Shown here: one piece after another, positions 61,733 through 64,000 of the stretch
Numbering within the stretch: the stretch's first letter is position 1
Layout of the letters: each line of letters begins with the position of its first letter
Assembly: GCF_947495565.1 (NCBI RefSeq)
Contig: NZ_CANLZM010000008.1
Span: forward strand, 153,284-217,283
DNA from: an uncultured Pontibacter sp.
GTDB taxonomy: Bacteria > Bacteroidota > Bacteroidia > Cytophagales > Hymenobacteraceae
Direction: 5' to 3'
DNA: 64,000 bases
Translations under genes and position numbers: made by a program
Notes under the pieces: model-generated
The model's input: the letters and a program-made list of their open reading frames with translations, nothing else
The model's database searches: none
Told to the model about the DNA's origin: nothing

Positions 61733-63928
61733 ATGTTTATAAAGTATACTTTACTCGTTTTAATGCTCCTGCTCAGCCAACTGGTGTGGGCGCAAAACCT
61801 AAACTCCCTAAAAGGCTCAGTAATTGGTAAAGACGGGCAGCCTGTACCCTCAGCCAGCGTAGTGCTGGAGAACACGCGTTATGGCACTGTTACAGATAAA
61901 GAAGGTCAGTTTGAAATAAGCCGCATAGCCAGCGGCACCTACCAGGTACGCGCCATGCTCATTGGCTTCGACAGCAAGCCCCAAACCGTTACGCTTGCGC
62001 AGGGCAGCACAAAAGAAATTACGCTTACGCTAACGCCAAAAGCCAACCAGGTATCGGAGGTAGAGGTGTTTGGGGTAAGAGACAAGCAGCCCGAGAAGCT
62101 GGATGCCATTACCCGCCTTCCGCTGAAGCCAAGCGAGCAGATCCAAAGTATATCCGTTATCTCGGAGAAGCTGATTGAGCAGCAGGGTGCGCTTACTGTA
62201 ATTGAGGGAGTGCGCAACGTACCGGGTGTTTATACTTACGCTACTTATGGTGGCGTGAAAGAGAGTATCTCCTCGCGCGGCTTCCGCGGCATACCTACCC
62301 TTAAGAACGGCGTGCGCGTAATGACCGACTTCCGTGGCCAGGGTTTTTCTACGGATATGCAGGGCGTGGAGAGCGTACAGGTGCTGAAAGGTGCCAGCTC
62401 TATTACCATGGGTGCCTCCACTGACCTGGGCGGCCCGGGCGGCATTGTGAACATCGTTACTAAAACACCTAAGTTCGAGAACTCCGGCAGCTTATCGCTA
62501 CGCGCAGGCAGCTGGGGCTTAATAAGACCTACTTTTGATGTGCAGCGCGTGCTGGACAAGAATAACAAAGTAGCCATTCGCCTGAATGGCGCTTACGAAA
62601 ACGGCGGCAAGTTCCGCGACCACATGAGCAACGAGTCCTTCTACATCAACCCGTCTTTGGAGTGGAGGCCGAACGCCCGCAGCACTTTAACGCTGGAAAT
62701 GGACTATTTTAACGAGGCTCAGGGCATTGACCCAGGCACTGTAAACCTGTCTGTTAACAACCAAGAAAACCAGATTTACGACCTGCCATCTGATAGATAC
62801 TTAGGTTTTGAGTCTGATAAAACAGACACCAGGCATAGTACTTACACTGCACGCTATAACTACAACCTGACAAACAACCTGTACCTGCGGGCTGCTTTAT
62901 TCAACTCGAACTATGATTCAGACGCTATCAAAACAGGCTTATCAGCACTGAAGAAGGATGAGGCAAACGGCATAAACGTAGACCAGGTAAACTGGTACAA
63001 GCGCTCCATCGCCCACAACTCCACCCGCGAAGACAATAGCACCGTGCTGCAGTTGGACCTTGTAGGCCGCAAACTACAGACAGGCAGCATAAACCATACG
63101 TTTCAGGTGGGTGCCGATTACCGCTACATCGACCTGTTTCAGCCTACGTTTAACTCTATTGCCGTAGATGAGATAAATGTTTTTGACCCGGCTACGGTTA
63201 CGCATACTTTACCGGAGAACCTGCCTGCTTTTGAGCGCACCGGCGGTACACAGTCTTACGACCACCGCTTCGGCGCCACGTTTCAGGATGTGATACAGCT
63301 GACAAACTGGGCAAGGGTATACGGCGGCGTACGCTACAGCACCACCAAGAGCAGAAGCGACGGGGAGAGCAGCGCCACTTCCTCGTTCTGGAATCCGTTG
63401 GCAGGTGTGATGTTTACAGTAAAGGACGGCCTGAACATTTTCGGCTCTTACACCAACAGCACCAACCCGCGCTCTGCCGCTGTGGTAGACGTAAACGGTG
63501 ACCCGCTGGGTGCCGAGCGCATTGATCAGTTTGAGGCTGGCATTAAGTCTGAGTGGCTGAACAACCGCCTGCGCTTTAACCTGACCTTCTACCAAATCAA
63601 CAACAAAGACATGAACCTGAAAGCCTTTGCCGTAGATGAAAACGGTACTGTGCTGGAGACGGGCTACTACATAAAAGGCGGCAACGACGAGCGTAAAGGC
63701 GTGGAGGTAGAACTGACAGGCCGCGTGCTGGAGAACCTGGAGATTGTAACCGGCTATGCTTACATCGACGCGCAGTACAAAGACCACACTACTTTTGTGC
63801 CGGGTTCAGCGCCTAACAACACGCCCAAGCATACTTTTAACGCTTACGCCAACTACACTATCAGCCACGGCCTGCTGCAGGGCCTTAACTTTGGGGCCGG
63901 AGCTTACTACCTGGGCGAGCGCCCTTAG
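61733..63928 (+). CDS. TonB-dependent siderophore receptor, C-terminus lost
   Basis: 731 residues. A signal peptide (ending LVWAQ) is followed by a carboxypeptidase-regulatory-like domain (about 24-110), a plug (about 135-245, SISSRGFRGIPTLKNGVRV, VLKGASSITMG) and a barrel. The frame ends abruptly after GAGAYYLGERP. Homologues continue here for about 60-80 more residues with the last strands and a terminal aromatic residue. So the gene is truncated, probably by the element that begins at about 63927. The product is probably non-functional. Confidence 0.85.
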   Translation: MFIKYTLLVLMLLLSQLVWAQNLNSLKGSVIGKDGQPVPSASVVLENTRYGTVTDKEGQFEISRIASGTYQVRAMLIGFDSKPQTVTLAQGSTKEITLTLTPKANQVSEVEVFGVRDKQPEKLDAITRLPLKPSEQIQSISVISEKLIEQQGALTVIEGVRNVPGVYTYATYGGVKESISSRGFRGIPTLKNGVRVMTDFRGQGFSTDMQGVESVQVLKGASSITMGASTDLGGPGGIVNIVTKTPKFENSGSLSLRAGSWGLIRPTFDVQRVLDKNNKVAIRLNGAYENGGKFRDHMSNESFYINPSLEWRPNARSTLTLEMDYFNEAQGIDPGTVNLSVNNQENQIYDLPSDRYLGFESDKTDTRHSTYTARYNYNLTNNLYLRAALFNSNYDSDAIKTGLSALKKDEANGINVDQVNWYKRSIAHNSTREDNSTVLQLDLVGRKLQTGSINHTFQVGADYRYIDLFQPTFNSIAVDEINVFDPATVTHTLPENLPAFERTGGTQSYDHRFGATFQDVIQLTNWARVYGGVRYSTTKSRSDGESSATSSFWNPLAGVMFTVKDGLNIFGSYTNSTNPRSAAVVDVNGDPLGAERIDQFEAGIKSEWLNNRLRFNLTFYQINNKDMNLKAFAVDENGTVLETGYYIKGGNDERKGVEVELTGRVLENLEIVTGYAYIDAQYKDHTTFVPGSAPNNTPKHTFNAYANYTISHGLLQGLNFGAGAYYLGERP

Positions 63929-64000
63929 AGGCTGTTTTGATTTGATTGAATAAAAAAGCAGGTGCCGGTTGTTCAGGTAAGAAAAGTTTGCAGACTTATG
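63927..64000. mobile_element. Probable left end of an insertion sequence
   Basis: The receptor frame is lost exactly at CGCCCTTA followed by GAGGCTGTTTTGATT. GAGGCTGTTT-type termini are common among IS elements of this phylum. The rest of the element lies beyond base 64000, so no transposase or other inverted repeat is visible. Confidence 0.5.

Larger units (their letters stand above)
2..62237. repeat. Dispersed heptamer AAGTATA / TATACTT, about 120 copies
   Basis: By eye about 65 copies of AAGTATA and 58 of TATACTT occur. Examples: 1014, 4537, 12604, 16221, 17611, 20848, 23263, 30782, 36372, 45583, 53993, 56180, 62146 (forward) and 1272, 9803, 14065, 23629, 33941, 36906, 41829, 50734, 54531 (reverse). 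A random heptamer would occur about 8 times on both strands of 64 kb. The copies are single, not clustered, inside and between genes. They are missing from about 9,810 to 12,430. The related AAGTATG/CATACTT is also frequent. Confidence 0.85.

Noticed and set aside
2..62237. AAGTATA as a promoter element, because TATACTTTG resembles the -7 box TAnnTTTG.
   Set aside because: Copies lie equally on both strands, mostly inside genes or terminators and not at a fixed distance from starts; TATACTTTG is also one base off the consensus spacing.
2..62237. AAGTATA as a Chi- or KOPS-like polar motif.
   Set aside because: Orientation counts are about equal (65 to 58) with no switch along the window, including at the putative origin.

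Overview
The window looks like chromosome from an aerobic member of the Bacteroidota, order Cytophagales, most likely Hymenobacteraceae (Pontibacter-like). The genus is inferred. The phylum rests on type IX secretion sorting domains (33485-35716, 38178-39980, 53029-53409), a PorT-type barrel, DUF2911, DUF4142 and DUF6268-like proteins, a carboxypeptidase-regulatory-domain TonB receptor, Bacteroidota-type -7 boxes (TAnnTTTG) and few Shine-Dalgarno sites. Base composition is near balanced, except for an AT-rich island at about 9.96-11.85 kb.

Layout. 0-9.6 kb: PAP2 phosphatase (cut by the window), DUF4864 protein, M19 dipeptidase, DUF4142 lipoprotein, M28 peptidase, TerC, YajQ, GNAT and lipocalin. 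9.7-11.9 kb: small membrane protein, then an AT-rich two-gene island (BamE-like lipoprotein, DUF4236 protein). 11.9-19.3 kb: lipoprotein, sterol-desaturase family enzyme, GluQ-like synthetase, DUF2911 protein, MscS channel, J-domain protein, HAD dehalogenase. 19.3-20.0 kb: REP-flanked RAYT pseudogene. 20.2-27.6 kb: mfd, then a six-PAS histidine kinase with a stand-alone receiver. 27.8-29.2 kb: two very hydrophilic low-complexity proteins. 29.3-32.6 kb: barrel-like protein, a uracil-DNA glycosylase gene broken at its GQAPG motif, and a methionine aminotransferase/omega-amidase pair. 33-37.2 kb: FG-GAP T9SS protein with a small partner, then murF. 37.4-40 kb: a decayed barrel plus T9SS-adhesin pair. 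40-45.6 kb: rfbC, SirB-like/cytochrome c fusion, hflX, sixA, ppk1. 45.7-50.6 kb: outer-membrane barrel and a 1,272-residue phosphoesterase-Omp85 fusion. 51-52.3 kb: HD/Pycsar-type membrane protein and tRNA-Arg(CCT). 52.6-57.1 kb: SH3-like lipoprotein, sorting-domain-only protein, an FAD oxidoreductase / type III polyketide synthase / methyltransferase operon and two tiny membrane proteins. 57.2-64 kb: histone-deacetylase-family enzyme, a DnaA-box cluster that may be an origin, PorT barrel, YceI, DUF6992-like, PfpI, and a siderophore receptor cut at its C-terminus, probably by an insertion sequence.

The strongest unexplained signal is not a gene. The heptamer AAGTATA (complement TATACTT) occurs about 120 times in 64 kb over both strands, against about 8 expected for a random heptamer. 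It is on both strands, inside genes (mostly in the phases encoding Ser-Ile, Lys-Tyr or Ile-Leu) and as inverted pairs in terminator stems. It is absent from the AT-rich island. The pattern resembles DNA uptake sequences of Neisseriaceae and Pasteurellaceae more than Chi, KOPS or promoter motifs; its function here is unknown.

A second theme is gene decay. Three loci hold four in-frame stops, each one C-to-T change from a Gln codon, and one of these loci also has two frameshifts.
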